Source of the DNA: a virus
Length of the DNA stretch: 31,305 nt
IMG/VR virus record: IMGVR_UViG_3300025138_013593
Location: 1-31,305 of that record
Direction: 5' to 3' (one strand)
Shown in pieces: positions 13,980 through 22,012 of this stretch. The notes beneath the pieces were generated by a model. It did not search any database, was not told the origin of the DNA, and saw only the letters and a program-made list of their open reading frames with translations. The number at the start of each line of letters is the position of its first letter. Position 1 is the stretch's first letter. Made by a program: the position numbers and the translations under genes.

Positions 13980-14566
13980 GCGGGCGGCCCCGATTGTGAC
14001 TGGCCGGAGGCAACTTCGCCGTGAAGATGGTTCTCGAGGCTGACGCCTGCGCCGATCACGTCGCCGTCGGCGCGGATCGCACCGGTGATTTCGAGATCGC
14101 CGTCGATCGTCACATTGCCGGTGATCGCCAGTTCGGCCGAGCCGACGTCGATCGACACGCCGCCGGTCGAGCGAATGGCGAGGGTAGCGTTGTCGGGAAG
14201 GGCGAGTTCGAGATGGTGGCCTTCCGGATCGTAGCTCAGCTGTGCGCCGTCAGCGAAAAGAATGAGTTCGGTCAGGCTGTTGCCGGCCGGGGGAAAGCTG
14301 TCCCGCGGAATCGCGCCGATGCAGATCGCGCGTTCGAGATCGCCTTCGGGGCACAGGAGAAGGACCTGTTCGCCGACGCTGGGCGGTGACCAGATACGGG
14401 TGTCGCCCGCGCGCCCGGTGCTGAAACGAATGGGGGCGCTGCGGACCTCGCCGGTTTCGACCTCGACCGTGCCGGCGTCCAGATCGACGGCAAGGACGGT
14501 TCCTTCGCGCAGGATGGCGCGCGGATCGACGGGGTCTTCGTCTTCAGGGCGGGGCTGGATGAACAT
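13976..14566 (-). CDS. V: Baseplate spike protein V
   Basis: The 196-aa protein (from ATG 14566) resembles the gpV/gp45-like spike: an OB-fold part (REGTVLAVDLDAGTVEVETGEVRSAPIRFSTGRAGDTR.WSPPSVGEQVLLLCPEG), then a repetitive beta-helix tail (LAIRSTGGVSIDVGSAELAITGNVTIDGDLEITGAIRADGDVIG) and the HLHGEV motif typical of the metal-binding apex. It pierces the outer membrane. A TTG at 14575 is in frame, but it falls within the probable -10 box, so ATG 14566 is preferred. No Shine-Dalgarno is seen. Confidence 0.93.
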   Translation of the reverse strand: MFIQPRPEDEDPVDPRAILREGTVLAVDLDAGTVEVETGEVRSAPIRFSTGRAGDTRIWSPPSVGEQVLLLCPEGDLERAICIGAIPRDSFPPAGNSLTELILFADGAQLSYDPEGHHLELALPDNATLAIRSTGGVSIDVGSAELAITGNVTIDGDLEITGAIRADGDVIGAGVSLENHLHGEVASGQSQSGPPA

Positions 14567-14574
14567 CGCGGGCA

Positions 14575-14580
14575 ATCATG
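14575..14580 (-). promoter_or_regulatory. Putative -10 box of the V late promoter
   Basis: CATGAT on the minus strand is 31 nt downstream of the Ogr-type dyad and 8 nt before the V start codon. The equivalent hexamer before J is CATAGT with the same 8-nt spacing. Confidence 0.5.
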
Positions 14581-14611
14581 CCGCGAGAGGAAGCGTCATC
14601 CATCCCCGCGC

Positions 14612-14637
14612 TGTTGTGCGCGCGCTGCCCTACAACA
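14612..14637. promoter_or_regulatory. Ogr-type activator dyad before V
   Basis: TGTTGT-N14-ACAACA (14612-14617 and 14632-14637) is one of three identical-format dyads in the window. It resembles the dyad bound by Ogr/Delta about 55 bp upstream of P2 late starts. Its centre is about 58 bp from the V start codon. Confidence 0.75.
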
Positions 14638-14641
14638 GGGG

Positions 14642-14836
14642 CTAGCTTTCGGCGGCAACGGCCTGTTTGCGGGCCCGTGGAGCGGGAGCCACGTCGGCGG
14701 CGGCAATTGCAGCCTTCAGCGCATCGCGCTGCGGGCCTTCGGCCATGGCGGCTGCGGCAGCGCCGGCCTTGTCGACGAAGGCGCGGGGCAAGCCGCTGGC
14801 GTGGGTCAGAAGGTGGATGAACTTCTCGGTCGTCAT
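14642..14836 (-). CDS. Hypothetical protein (64 aa) after the spanin gene
   Basis: The ATG overlaps the stop of the spanin gene (ATGA). The product is MTTEKFIHLLTHASGLPRAF..., helical and Ala-rich with a basic tail (RARKQAVAAES). It is the last gene of the J-lysis transcript, just upstream of the V promoter. No family is recognised. Confidence 0.6.
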   Translation of the reverse strand: MTTEKFIHLLTHASGLPRAFVDKAGAAAAAMAEGPQRDALKAAIAAADVAPAPRARKQAVAAES

Positions 14837-15453
14837 GGCTGTATTTCCTCGGACTTGTTCGGATCGATCGCTGTCTGCCGGCGGATCCAGTCGATCAGGG
14901 CGTCGAGCTGGAGGGCCTGTTCAGTGGCGATGAGGTTTCGCTCGAGTTCTTCAGCGGCGGCGAGGGCTGCTGCAGGAAGTCGAGGATCCTCGGGCGCTCC
15001 AGCAATTCCTGCGGCGGTAGCGGATAGGCAGGGCACTGCGAGACCTGCGTGCGCAGCTGCAGGCTGGGTTCGGGCCTGTAGTTCTTTGCGCAGCCGGTCA
15101 GCGCGAGTGCGAGCAGCGGCAAGACGAGAAGCGTAGCCCTGGCGAATGGCATCGGAAATCTCCTGTTGTTCGATACTTATGCGTTCGAGGCGCGCGCGCT
15201 CGAGGCGCTGGGCTTCGCGTGCCGCCTCGGCGATCCGTATCTTGGTCTCTCGGTGGGCGGTGCGTTCGGCATCGCGCTCGTTTGCGCGCAGCTGCGCGGA
15301 CTTGATCCATCCGGTGACGCTGACCGGCCAGACGTGGAAGCCTTCAAGCCGTACGGTCTGGAGGACCAGCGCGGCGCACAGCAGGACGACGACCAGGCCG
15401 GTCAGCCCGATACGCGCGGCGAAAGCGGCGAGACGCTGTTGCAGGGACTTCAT
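14833..15453 (-). CDS. Rz-like inner-membrane spanin
   Basis: The 206-aa product has a basic N-terminus, one transmembrane helix (about residues 15-34, IGLTGLVVVLLCAALVLQTV) and a long Arg/Glu/Ala coiled coil (about 50-125), then a Pro/Ala-rich tail. This is the layout of i-spanins. Together with the o-spanin encoded inside it, it would fuse inner and outer membranes in the last lysis step. It follows the M15 peptidase gene (ATGA overlap). Confidence 0.8.
   Translation of the reverse strand: MKSLQQRLAAFAARIGLTGLVVVLLCAALVLQTVRLEGFHVWPVSVTGWIKSAQLRANERDAERTAHRETKIRIAEAAREAQRLERARLERISIEQQEISDAIRQGYASRLAAARTRADRLRKELQARTQPAAAHAGLAVPCLSATAAGIAGAPEDPRLPAAALAAAEELERNLIATEQALQLDALIDWIRRQTAIDPNKSEEIQP
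14895..15152 (-). CDS. Rz1-like outer-membrane spanin lipoprotein embedded in the Rz gene
   Basis: A second frame wholly inside the i-spanin gene encodes 85 aa with a lipoprotein signal peptide (MPFARATLLVLPLLALALTGC, lipobox LTGC, acylated Cys at 21) and a proline-rich mature part (QCPAYPLPPQELLERPRIL...). This is the classical embedded Rz1 arrangement. The mature protein would sit in the outer membrane and pair with the i-spanin C-terminus. Confidence 0.8.
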   Translation of the reverse strand: MPFARATLLVLPLLALALTGCAKNYRPEPSLQLRTQVSQCPAYPLPPQELLERPRILDFLQQPSPPLKNSSETSSPLNRPSSSTP

Positions 15454-15893
15454 GCCTGAATTCCCGGCAAGTAGCGGGTGCGGCCCGCAATACGCTTGGC
15501 CGAGAGTTCCATGTTGCGCAGCGTGCCGGCGCGATAGCTGACATGGACCCAGCGCCCGAATTCGTAGATCAGCTGGTCATACTGAAGATTGCGGCGCATC
15601 CACCTCGCCAGATCGAGGACGCTGACGCCGGGAACGGTAAAGTCGGCGGCTTCGCCCTTGCAATGCTGGCTGGTGGAAGACCCACCGATCGCGCGATTGA
15701 GTTCCGGCGAGCGATAGCCACTGGATACGATGACGGGCCGATCGAAGTGCGCGCGGAGGGGTTCCAGAACTTCGACGCAGAGCGTCATGAGAGCTGCGAT
15801 TTCATGGTCACCCGGCGTGTTGTCGATCCCCCGCCTTGCGGCGGTCTGCGAGGTGGTCATCTCGGCTAGCGTGAAGTGGGGAGAGAGTTTCAT
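15450..15893 (-). CDS. M15A peptidase (probable endolysin)
   Basis: The 147-aa protein matches the peptidase M15A family: SPHFTLAEMTTSQTA at the N-terminus, PVIVSSGYRSPELNRAIGG, then the zinc-binding H77 and D84 in SQHCKGEAADF, and H117 in RWVHVSY. It would cleave peptidoglycan cross-links. The start (ATG 15893) overlaps the stop of the upstream holin-like gene (ATGA). It has no signal peptide, so a holin is needed for export. Confidence 0.93.
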   Translation of the reverse strand: MKLSPHFTLAEMTTSQTAARRGIDNTPGDHEIAALMTLCVEVLEPLRAHFDRPVIVSSGYRSPELNRAIGGSSTSQHCKGEAADFTVPGVSVLDLARWMRRNLQYDQLIYEFGRWVHVSYRAGTLRNMELSAKRIAGRTRYLPGIQA

Positions 15894-16183
15894 GGTGCGT
15901 CGCTCCAATGCGGGGGCGGGACGTGGCGCATAATATGGACGAAACGCCAGGCTCCGTAGAGGATGAGGGCGAGGTCGCCGGACTGGCGCAGCCAGGGGAT
16001 CGCCTGGCCGGTGAGCCAGGCATCGATCTGGCCAATGCCCAGCAGGGCCAGAGCCACGCCGAGGAGCCAAGTTTTCCAGGCACGCCAGGTGCCGATACGG
16101 CGAAGAGCGGGCGCGGCATGGTGCCACAGAAGGACCGCAATGATGATTTCGACCAGTCCGGTCAGGAGGTGGAACAGTTCCAT
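15890..16183 (-). CDS. Small membrane protein, holin candidate (97 aa)
   Basis: The product begins MELFHLLTGLVEIIIAVLLWHH and has about three hydrophobic segments (5-22, 40-56, 70-86) with a His/Pro-rich C-terminus. The ATG overlaps the stop of the 124-aa gene (TGATG). Position immediately before the M15 peptidase makes it a candidate holin or antiholin, with no sequence match to a named family. Confidence 0.65.
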   Translation of the reverse strand: MELFHLLTGLVEIIIAVLLWHHAAPALRRIGTWRAWKTWLLGVALALLGIGQIDAWLTGQAIPWLRQSGDLALILYGAWRFVHIMRHVPPPHWSDAP

Positions 16184-16557
16184 CAGTCCTTTCCCCCGGG
16201 AAGGCGGAATTCGGAAGGCAATCTGCCGGCGCGCGCCACCGCGCCCTTGCCGAAATTCGCCAAGCAGCCGCCGACCCAACGGGAAGCCGCACCGGCGATT
16301 GCCATGACAAGCTGCAGCGGCCAAGCGGCGACCCCGAACGGCAGGTGCGGATGTGCGATGGCGGCGACGAGGCAAACGACGAGGCCAGCGAACAGCGTGG
16401 CCCAGACCGTCATTCGGGATTCGGGCGGGGTGAACAGCATCGAAGCATAGGTTGTCGCAAGCCCGACGATCATGCCGCCAACAAGATCCGGAAGTGGCGC
16501 AGTGATGCCCAAGGCCAGTGCGGCCCAGATGAGCAACGATTTCAATTCGAAGCCCAT
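16183..16557 (-). CDS. Membrane protein, holin or antiholin candidate (124 aa)
   Basis: The 124-aa protein has three to four hydrophobic segments (about 6-28, 30-44, 50-68, 75-92) and a basic C-terminal tail (KGAVARAGRLPSEFRLPGGKD). It lies 2 bp after the tailspike stop and overlaps the 97-aa membrane protein gene. Two small membrane proteins before an unsecreted endolysin is a common holin/antiholin layout. Which one forms the lesion cannot be told. Confidence 0.65.
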   Translation of the reverse strand: MGFELKSLLIWAALALGITAPLPDLVGGMIVGLATTYASMLFTPPESRMTVWATLFAGLVVCLVAAIAHPHLPFGVAAWPLQLVMAIAGAASRWVGGCLANFGKGAVARAGRLPSEFRLPGGKD

Positions 16558-16559
16558 GC

Positions 16560-18410
16560 CTAAAGTTTCCTGAATTCGAGCGTGGAGTTATAGATCGCAC
16601 TGCCGAAGACCACATCGTTCCCGGCGATCGTCGCCTTCAGGCTGACATTGTCGCCGGCGTTCAAATAGATCGATGCGCGGACCGGGATCACCAGAATGCT
16701 GGTGCCGAACGCCTTCTGCGGCATGTAGAGCATTGGGAAGACCGTTCCGGTCAAACCAAGTTCGACATAGCTGGCCGCTTCATCCAGCGCGGTTCCGGAG
16801 AAGACCAGATGCCCTTCGATCAGGTATCTGCCATCCATCCCCGGCGGGACAGCCAGAATTCCGGACGCGATGTCGAGGGCGCCGCGCTTGTCCCCGTCCG
16901 GATCGATCGTGGGGAAGACAAGCCTGGTCGCCGTAGAGCTGATGGGTTGCCCCGCTGCCGGCATTTCGCCTGCCTCGCGGCGTGCAGCGACATGGACCGG
17001 CGAAGGGTCATTGATCGATAGCCCCGTCGAACCGATCGTCCCAGGGCCGAAGCAGCGCATGATGATTAGCTTGCGATCATTGGCGCCGGTGTTGTTGAGG
17101 ACGACCGGACCATAATCGGGGCGCCAGTCGGCATCGACGATCCAGTTATAGCCGCTGCCGGGTCCAGGGTAATTGTAGAGGTTGCCGACATCGATCTTGC
17201 CGCCCCTGACGACACACCCGTTGCAGCCGTCGAACCAGATGTCGCCATCATAGATGTGGCACGCTTCGAAATCGAAACCCAGCGTTATGCCGTGCGCTTC
17301 GATGTTGAACGTCGCATTGTGACTGATGTCTGTGCCGACGCATTTGCCATGGCCGTGGTTCGGGCCTGCGATAAGAGAAATTCCGACGTAATTGTCGACC
17401 AGCGCGCCGCCCAGGAAGGTGTTGTTCCCAGCGCCAATGACAGCGCCAATAATGTTGCCGCTGCCAAGGAAGTTGACGAAGGTGTTGTATTCGGCGCCCG
17501 CGCCGGGCTGGATGATGATCGCCGTGCTGTTTTCATGGCCGCTGCAGTCGGTAAATTGCCCGCGATCGCCCCGATAATCCCCAGCTGCATCGCCATCGAG
17601 CAGGAAGGCGGCGCCCTTAAATTTGACGCCCTGAACCGCACGAACGCGGTGACGACTGCAAGAGGTAATATGAAGCCCAAACTGGTCAGTGTCCGAAGCT
17701 TCGACGAGGGTGCCTTCCAGATCGAAATTGTCGAGTGACCAACCATCCACCTGATCGGCGCGGAACAGCGCTTGTGTGTCGGTCAGGGCGCGCACTGTCG
17801 GCCGGTCGCCGCGCCAATTCTGGCCCGACCTGATCGGGACCGCGACTGAAGAATGATAGAGGCCGCGCGGCCAGAAGCAGCTGCCGTTTTCACCGACTTC
17901 GGCGCTTGCTTGCAGCAAATAGCCGGCAAGGTCCGCAGTGCTGGTGCGCAAGCGGATTCTGACCCGTTCCAGGAAGGGGATGAAGTCCATCACGGAAACC
18001 TGGTCAGAAAAGACATCGCCAATCGAACGCAGAACCGCGCCGACCAGAGATTGCTTGCCAGCGACAAGATCATGGCCGCCCTCACCGCCGAGGGCTGCAG
18101 TCGTCGCCAGTTTTCGTTGCCAGACCGCAACGTCTGTCTGGTTCTGGTAGATCGTGACTGTCGCATCGCCATCAGCAACAGCGAAGAATTCGCCATCAAC
18201 CGTGTCCGCCAATCCGGCAGCGGTGTCAGCGTAGGCCGGACGGACCAGACTTTCGGCAACACTTGAGGCGGCTTCGGCGCGCGTCGATATGGGCGCGACC
18301 AGTTGCCCGATCGTGACCTGATAAGTGGCCCCACCTCCGATGATCGGCAGCGCATCTTCGTCTGACAGTTCTGCCGGGTTGCGCTCCGGCAATAGGCTTA
18401 TTTTCGTCAT
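16560..18410 (-). CDS. Tailspike with right-handed beta-helix fold
   Basis: The 616-aa product starts at ATG 18410, overlapping the previous stop (ATGA). The N-terminal 100 residues look like a particle-binding head. The FSDQVSVMDFIPFLER segment resembles the entry to pectate-lyase-type beta-helices. Residues about 200-450 are Gly/Asn-rich short repeats (HENSTAIIIQPGAGAEYNTF, GNNTFLGGALVDNYVGISL), and the C-terminal 130 residues look like a compact beta domain. Such spikes bind and often degrade surface polysaccharide. No catalytic residues are assigned. Confidence 0.8.
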   Translation of the reverse strand: MTKISLLPERNPAELSDEDALPIIGGGATYQVTIGQLVAPISTRAEAASSVAESLVRPAYADTAAGLADTVDGEFFAVADGDATVTIYQNQTDVAVWQRKLATTAALGGEGGHDLVAGKQSLVGAVLRSIGDVFSDQVSVMDFIPFLERVRIRLRTSTADLAGYLLQASAEVGENGSCFWPRGLYHSSVAVPIRSGQNWRGDRPTVRALTDTQALFRADQVDGWSLDNFDLEGTLVEASDTDQFGLHITSCSRHRVRAVQGVKFKGAAFLLDGDAAGDYRGDRGQFTDCSGHENSTAIIIQPGAGAEYNTFVNFLGSGNIIGAVIGAGNNTFLGGALVDNYVGISLIAGPNHGHGKCVGTDISHNATFNIEAHGITLGFDFEACHIYDGDIWFDGCNGCVVRGGKIDVGNLYNYPGPGSGYNWIVDADWRPDYGPVVLNNTGANDRKLIIMRCFGPGTIGSTGLSINDPSPVHVAARREAGEMPAAGQPISSTATRLVFPTIDPDGDKRGALDIASGILAVPPGMDGRYLIEGHLVFSGTALDEAASYVELGLTGTVFPMLYMPQKAFGTSILVIPVRASIYLNAGDNVSLKATIAGNDVVFGSAIYNSTLEFRKL

Positions 18411-18850
18411 TCCACAGACTCCTGCGGCCAGGCCGGCTGTTCGGTCGGGTTGAAGTTTCCGATGTCTTCGGCGGCCAGATCGGCCAGTATGGCGATGGCA
18501 TCGTTGCTCGCCTTGCGAATGGCATCGATCCTCGCGAAGCGAGCTTCGCCCGCAGGAGTCGGCGTTCGCGCATCGTTCATTTGGCGCCAGATCGGGCTGA
18601 CCTTTTCGATCCTGCGAGCCGCTTCGCGGTTGATTTGTCTGCAAATGCGCGTGCGCAATTCGTGTGCGGTTAGGGTTTCCTGTCGGAAGCGCGGGGTGCC
18701 ATCGTCGTCGACATAGAGGATCTTACCTTCCGCCTGCGCTTCGATCAGCTGACGGTGGCGCGCCTCGCTGATGTCGACAGCATCAGCCGGAACTCGCGCG
18801 TGAATAGTGCGATCGTAGAAACCGCGCGTTGATGGGCTGAAGGTGATCAT
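18407..18850 (-). CDS. Putative tail fibre assembly / chaperone-like protein
   Basis: The 147-aa protein starts MITFSPSTRGFYDRTIHARVPADAV and contains EARHRQLIEAQAEGKILYVDDDGTPRF, a pattern found in tail fibre assembly proteins of P2-like and Mu-like phages. The C-terminal half is helical. It lies between the fibre gene H and the tailspike, with ATGA overlaps on both sides. This is the place of P2 gene G. Confidence 0.75.
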   Translation of the reverse strand: MITFSPSTRGFYDRTIHARVPADAVDISEARHRQLIEAQAEGKILYVDDDGTPRFRQETLTAHELRTRICRQINREAARRIEKVSPIWRQMNDARTPTPAGEARFARIDAIRKASNDAIAILADLAAEDIGNFNPTEQPAWPQESVE

Positions 18851-19929
18851 GCTGCGTTGACCTCCCCGATGGCGAAGAAACAGCAGGCGTCGCCGGTTTC
18901 ATTCGCATTGAAGACACCGAAACCGGTTGCGGTAATCTGAGAGGACCGAACTGCCGGATAGTTGTCCTGGGCGTTGGCGTTGGTGTCGCTGGTGCCGTCG
19001 GTTACGACCGACCAGGCCGGCGCCGAGTAAGCCAGGGGGAAGGCAATAGTGGATGTGGAATTAGACGGCGCCACGAACCGCCCCCATTGCAAGACAACAA
19101 GCCGTGCAGGGTTGGCGGTTGGAATCGAAATATAGCCCGACTGACCAAGGCTTTTGATGATCGGTCCCAGCGCTGCCGGCGTGATGGCCTTGTCGAGCGC
19201 TTCCCCAGCAAGAACATCGGCCTGAAGCGCCGCCGCGACCGCAATGGCGATATTTCCCGCGCCCAGCGTCCCGCTTCCAGTCGCCAAACCGGTGCCAGTT
19301 ATGCTGCGCGCTTGCAGCGTGTCGATCAGACCTTGCAGTGCATTATCGGCAGCTTCGCGAGTGGTGGTTTCATCAGCGATCGCAGCTAGGATCGGCAGAA
19401 GGCGCACTGCCAGTTTGGCAGGGGAAACGATCCGTTCATCGTCGGCACCCGCGGCGACTTCCTCATCTGACGCGATTTCCGCCACGCCTTTGACCGTTTC
19501 GGTCGCGGGCGGGTAAAGGAAGGTAGCGTCGCCGAGCGCGATGTCTTGGGCAATATTGCCGGAAAAGCGAACATCGAACGCCAGCAGAAAGCTGGCGATA
19601 GTGACTTTCGAAAAGATCGGGTCGGCCTGGCCAAAGCTGGCGAACAGGGTGCCATCTTCCAGGAACAGGCCGATTCCGCGCAGATCATAGGTCGCAGCGC
19701 TGGCATCCAGCGCAGTCATGTGGATGGTATCTGGCCCCGTCGACTGACCGGCGACGCTGGCCAGGCGTTTGAATTCGCCAGGCAGTGCGGTCAGCGTCGG
19801 CGCAGGATCGAAGGCGGCTTCGGTCAGGCCGATTTCGATGACCTTGACCGCGTCGGTGTTGCCGTTCTGGGCATCGACCAGCGCATCAAGGCCTGCATTC
19901 GTGATGATGAGATCGATCGGGTTGGCCAT
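18847..19929 (-). CDS. H: Tail fibre protein H (tail-collar type)
   Basis: The 360-aa product has the tail-collar fibre N-terminus (LIITNAGLDALVDAQNG..., VKVIEIGLTEAAF, LRGIGLFLEDGTLFASFG) and TVKGVAEIASDEEVAAG, IVSPAKLAVRL segments that recur in phage fibres, and it ends in a small beta-rich tip. It directly abuts the I stop (TAA then ATG). It is much shorter than P2 gpH (669 aa), so the separate tailspike may carry most of the host recognition. Confidence 0.88.
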   Translation of the reverse strand: MANPIDLIITNAGLDALVDAQNGNTDAVKVIEIGLTEAAFDPAPTLTALPGEFKRLASVAGQSTGPDTIHMTALDASAATYDLRGIGLFLEDGTLFASFGQADPIFSKVTIASFLLAFDVRFSGNIAQDIALGDATFLYPPATETVKGVAEIASDEEVAAGADDERIVSPAKLAVRLLPILAAIADETTTREAADNALQGLIDTLQARSITGTGLATGSGTLGAGNIAIAVAAALQADVLAGEALDKAITPAALGPIIKSLGQSGYISIPTANPARLVVLQWGRFVAPSNSTSTIAFPLAYSAPAWSVVTDGTSDTNANAQDNYPAVRSSQITATGFGVFNANETGDACCFFAIGEVNAA

Positions 19930-20571
19930 TTATGCGACTTCCAGGAAAAGGCCTTCGGCGCTGCGGATGGGCTCGCCATCTTCGGTTTGCAGGTAGTTCG
20001 CCCAGGCAGGGTTGTCGGGAACGGTCAGATCGGTGAAGCCATCGATGCGGGTCAGGCCGGCAACCTGGGCGGCGCCGACTAGCCAGGCGTCGGCTTGTGC
20101 AACCAGACGATGCACAGCGAACATATGCGCGCGCAGCGGTTTCACCGCCGCGATGTCGCGCAACAGCGCCGCGACCAGGGCTTCATCGTAATCGACCGCG
20201 CTATCGGCGCGCAGCGGCAGTTCCAGACGGAAGGTGTGTGGATCCAACGTGTCGCGATCTTCGAACCATTCGACGACTTCGATCAGCGGATCGAAGCGAT
20301 CGATGACGCGGCGAAGGCTGGCGGGCGTCCCCTTGCGCCGCTGGTCTTCGATGGCGGTGGCAATGGCGGCGCGCTTTTCGGTTTCGGCCCATTGCGAATC
20401 CCACAGGTCGATCGATACGCCCCAGGCGAGGAATGGCAGCAGGCCGGCAGGGCAGGTTGCCGGGTCCCAGAGCGAGCGGATCGGCACGGGCACGTCGCTG
20501 AGCCGCGCGCTGGCATCGGCCAGCGAACGCTCGAGCACGGTCGAACCGGGTGGTAAAAGATCCGCACTCAT
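19930..20571 (-). CDS. I: Baseplate/tail protein I
   Basis: The 213-aa product matches the P2 gpI family: LLPPGSTVLERSLADASARLSD, LWDPATCPAGLLPFLAWGVSIDLWD and then AIEDQRRKGTPASLRRVIDRFD. The C-terminal part (TDLTVPDNPAWANYLQTEDGEPI) is variable in the family. It is coupled to J by ATGA and to H with no gap. Confidence 0.94.
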   Translation of the reverse strand: MSADLLPPGSTVLERSLADASARLSDVPVPIRSLWDPATCPAGLLPFLAWGVSIDLWDSQWAETEKRAAIATAIEDQRRKGTPASLRRVIDRFDPLIEVVEWFEDRDTLDPHTFRLELPLRADSAVDYDEALVAALLRDIAAVKPLRAHMFAVHRLVAQADAWLVGAAQVAGLTRIDGFTDLTVPDNPAWANYLQTEDGEPIRSAEGLFLEVA

Positions 20572-21470
20572 TCCGCCGAGACCTGGGCGGTGAGCGTGAT
20601 TGCCCCGGGCGCCGGGACCTGGGTGCGCGCGATCGCGACGTCGGCAGCTGGCGATTGCAGGTTGACGCGCTCGACGCCGCCGACGTGTAGCGCGGCGATG
20701 ATCGCGCTGCGCGGCACGTCGCGGCCGATGCGGCGCGAGCGATCGTAGAGGGCAGCGAGCGAGGCGGCGGCCTGTTCGAGGATGAGGTTCTGGTCGGGCC
20801 CGGCAAAGACCTCGAGCACAGCCACGGTGTCAAAAGGTACGAGCTGGACTGCGTGCACCGTGACCTGGTCAGTAAGCGGGCGAACGGTATCGCCTGCGAC
20901 AGACGCCGCGACAGTTTCAAGCACTTCGGCGGCCGGGACGCCGTCGCCCGAGCGCGAGAGCACGACGACGACGACTTCGCCCGGGGCGGGACTGAAGGCA
21001 TCGGCATCGGCAACGTCCGGATCGGCGGAGAGGGCGTGGTAGCGATACGCACCGACTGGTCCCGCGACCGAATAGCTTTCGGGCGCGAGGAGGATCCGTG
21101 TGCGCAGGTCGAGATCGCTTTCATAGACGGCAGGGCTCCCGGCGCCGGGATCTTCCGGCACGAGCACGAGCCGGGAGACGCCGAAGAGCGCGCCAAGCTG
21201 GTCGAGATCGGCGCCGGTGGCCGAAGCCACCATGACCGCGCGGCAAGCTTCGTTCACCCGCTGGCGCAGGAGCAGCTCGCGATAGGCGGCGACCTGCAGC
21301 ACCTTGATCGCCGGATCGGCATCGCCGAGCTGGTCGAAGGCGGGATCGCGCGCGACGAGATCGGCCTTCATTGCAGCAAGGATGGTTTCGTAATCGAGCT
21401 GCTCGACGACATCGGGCGCGGCGAGGCGCGAGAGGTCGACAGCGGTAGAGGAGGAAATGGAGCCGGGCAT
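20568..21470 (-). CDS. J: Baseplate wedge protein J
   Basis: The 300-aa product is a clear baseplate J family member: DYETILAAMKADLVARDPAF, LQVAAYRELLLRQRVNEACRAVMVASATGADLDQLGALFGV, then YRYHALSADPDVADADAFSPAPGEVVV and a C-terminal VPRSAIIAALHVGGVERVNL. It is the first gene of its transcript. The ATG lies 8 nt after a CATAGT hexamer and has no Shine-Dalgarno, suggesting a leaderless message driven from the Ogr-type site at 21517. Confidence 0.95.
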   Translation of the reverse strand: MPGSISSSTAVDLSRLAAPDVVEQLDYETILAAMKADLVARDPAFDQLGDADPAIKVLQVAAYRELLLRQRVNEACRAVMVASATGADLDQLGALFGVSRLVLVPEDPGAGSPAVYESDLDLRTRILLAPESYSVAGPVGAYRYHALSADPDVADADAFSPAPGEVVVVVLSRSGDGVPAAEVLETVAASVAGDTVRPLTDQVTVHAVQLVPFDTVAVLEVFAGPDQNLILEQAAASLAALYDRSRRIGRDVPRSAIIAALHVGGVERVNLQSPAADVAIARTQVPAPGAITLTAQVSAE

Positions 21471-21478
21471 CGGGCGCG

Positions 21479-21484
21479 ACTATG
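21479..21484 (-). promoter_or_regulatory. Putative -10 box of the J late promoter
   Basis: CATAGT on the minus strand, 32 nt downstream of the Ogr-type dyad and 8 nt before the J start codon. It is the counterpart of CATGAT before V. Confidence 0.5.
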
Positions 21485-21516
21485 CGCTTGGCCCGGCAGG
21501 CGGGCGAAGCGGGCGC

Positions 21517-21542
21517 TGTTGTGCGAGCGCCCGCTTACAACA
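21517..21542. promoter_or_regulatory. Ogr-type activator dyad before J
   Basis: TGTTGT-N14-ACAACA (21517-21522 and 21537-21542). Same arms and spacing as the sites before V and between O and P. It lies between the 72-aa gene and J, about 60 bp from the J start. Confidence 0.75.
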
Positions 21543-21545
21543 TGG

Positions 21546-21764
21546 TCAGCCGGGTAAGGGGTCCGGGCCTTGGGTTTCCTGCCGCCGCAGCAGATCGACG
21601 ATCCAGAAGTCCAGCCCGCGCAGCAGCGCGGCGAGCGTGTGCGGCGCGGGCTGGTCCTCGAGCGCTTCGAGCATTTCGGCAAGCCCGGCGATGGCGCTGC
21701 CGATATCGGAAATCTCGCCGATCAGTTCGGCCCGGCGCAGCAGGTCGGCATCGTGCCGGGTCAT
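21546..21764 (-). CDS. Hypothetical protein (72 aa)
   Basis: The frame starts at ATG 21764, overlapping the previous stop (ATGA). The product is helical and amphipathic (MTRHDADLLRRAELIGEISDIGSAIAGLAEMLEALE...), ending in a Pro-rich tail. It is the last of three small genes between the plus-strand RHH cassette and the J promoter. No family is recognised. Confidence 0.6.
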   Translation of the reverse strand: MTRHDADLLRRAELIGEISDIGSAIAGLAEMLEALEDQPAPHTLAALLRGLDFWIVDLLRRQETQGPDPLPG

Positions 21765-22012
21765 GCGATACCGATCTTCGAGACGATATCGCTGCCGCGT
21801 TGGAGGACATGCTCGCAATTGAGCGGGCCGCGGCGCTGGTCGATGCCGTAGCGCAGCCGGCCGGGGTAATGGCCGGGATGCTCGCCAAGGTCGAGCGGGT
21901 CGTATTCATCATCGGTGTCCTCGAGGTCGGGATCACCGTCGACGGCATCGAGCAGGCCAATCAGCTGATCGATCGCGGTTTCGATCGCCGCGCGGGACGA
22001 GGTATCGAACAT
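21761..22012 (-). CDS. Hypothetical acidic protein (83 aa)
   Basis: The ATG at 22012 overlaps the stop of the 45-aa gene (TGATG). The product begins MFDTSSRAAIETAIDQLIGLLDAVDGDPDLEDTDDEYDPLDLGEHPG: a short helix, then a strongly acidic segment, then a basic end. It is coupled on both sides. No family is recognised. Confidence 0.6.
   Translation of the reverse strand: MFDTSSRAAIETAIDQLIGLLDAVDGDPDLEDTDDEYDPLDLGEHPGHYPGRLRYGIDQRRGPLNCEHVLQRGSDIVSKIGIA

Noticed and set aside
16560-18644. Longer tailspike version (694 aa)
   Set aside because: The extension overlaps the assembly gene in another frame and is low-complexity; ATG 18410 with ATGA coupling is better.
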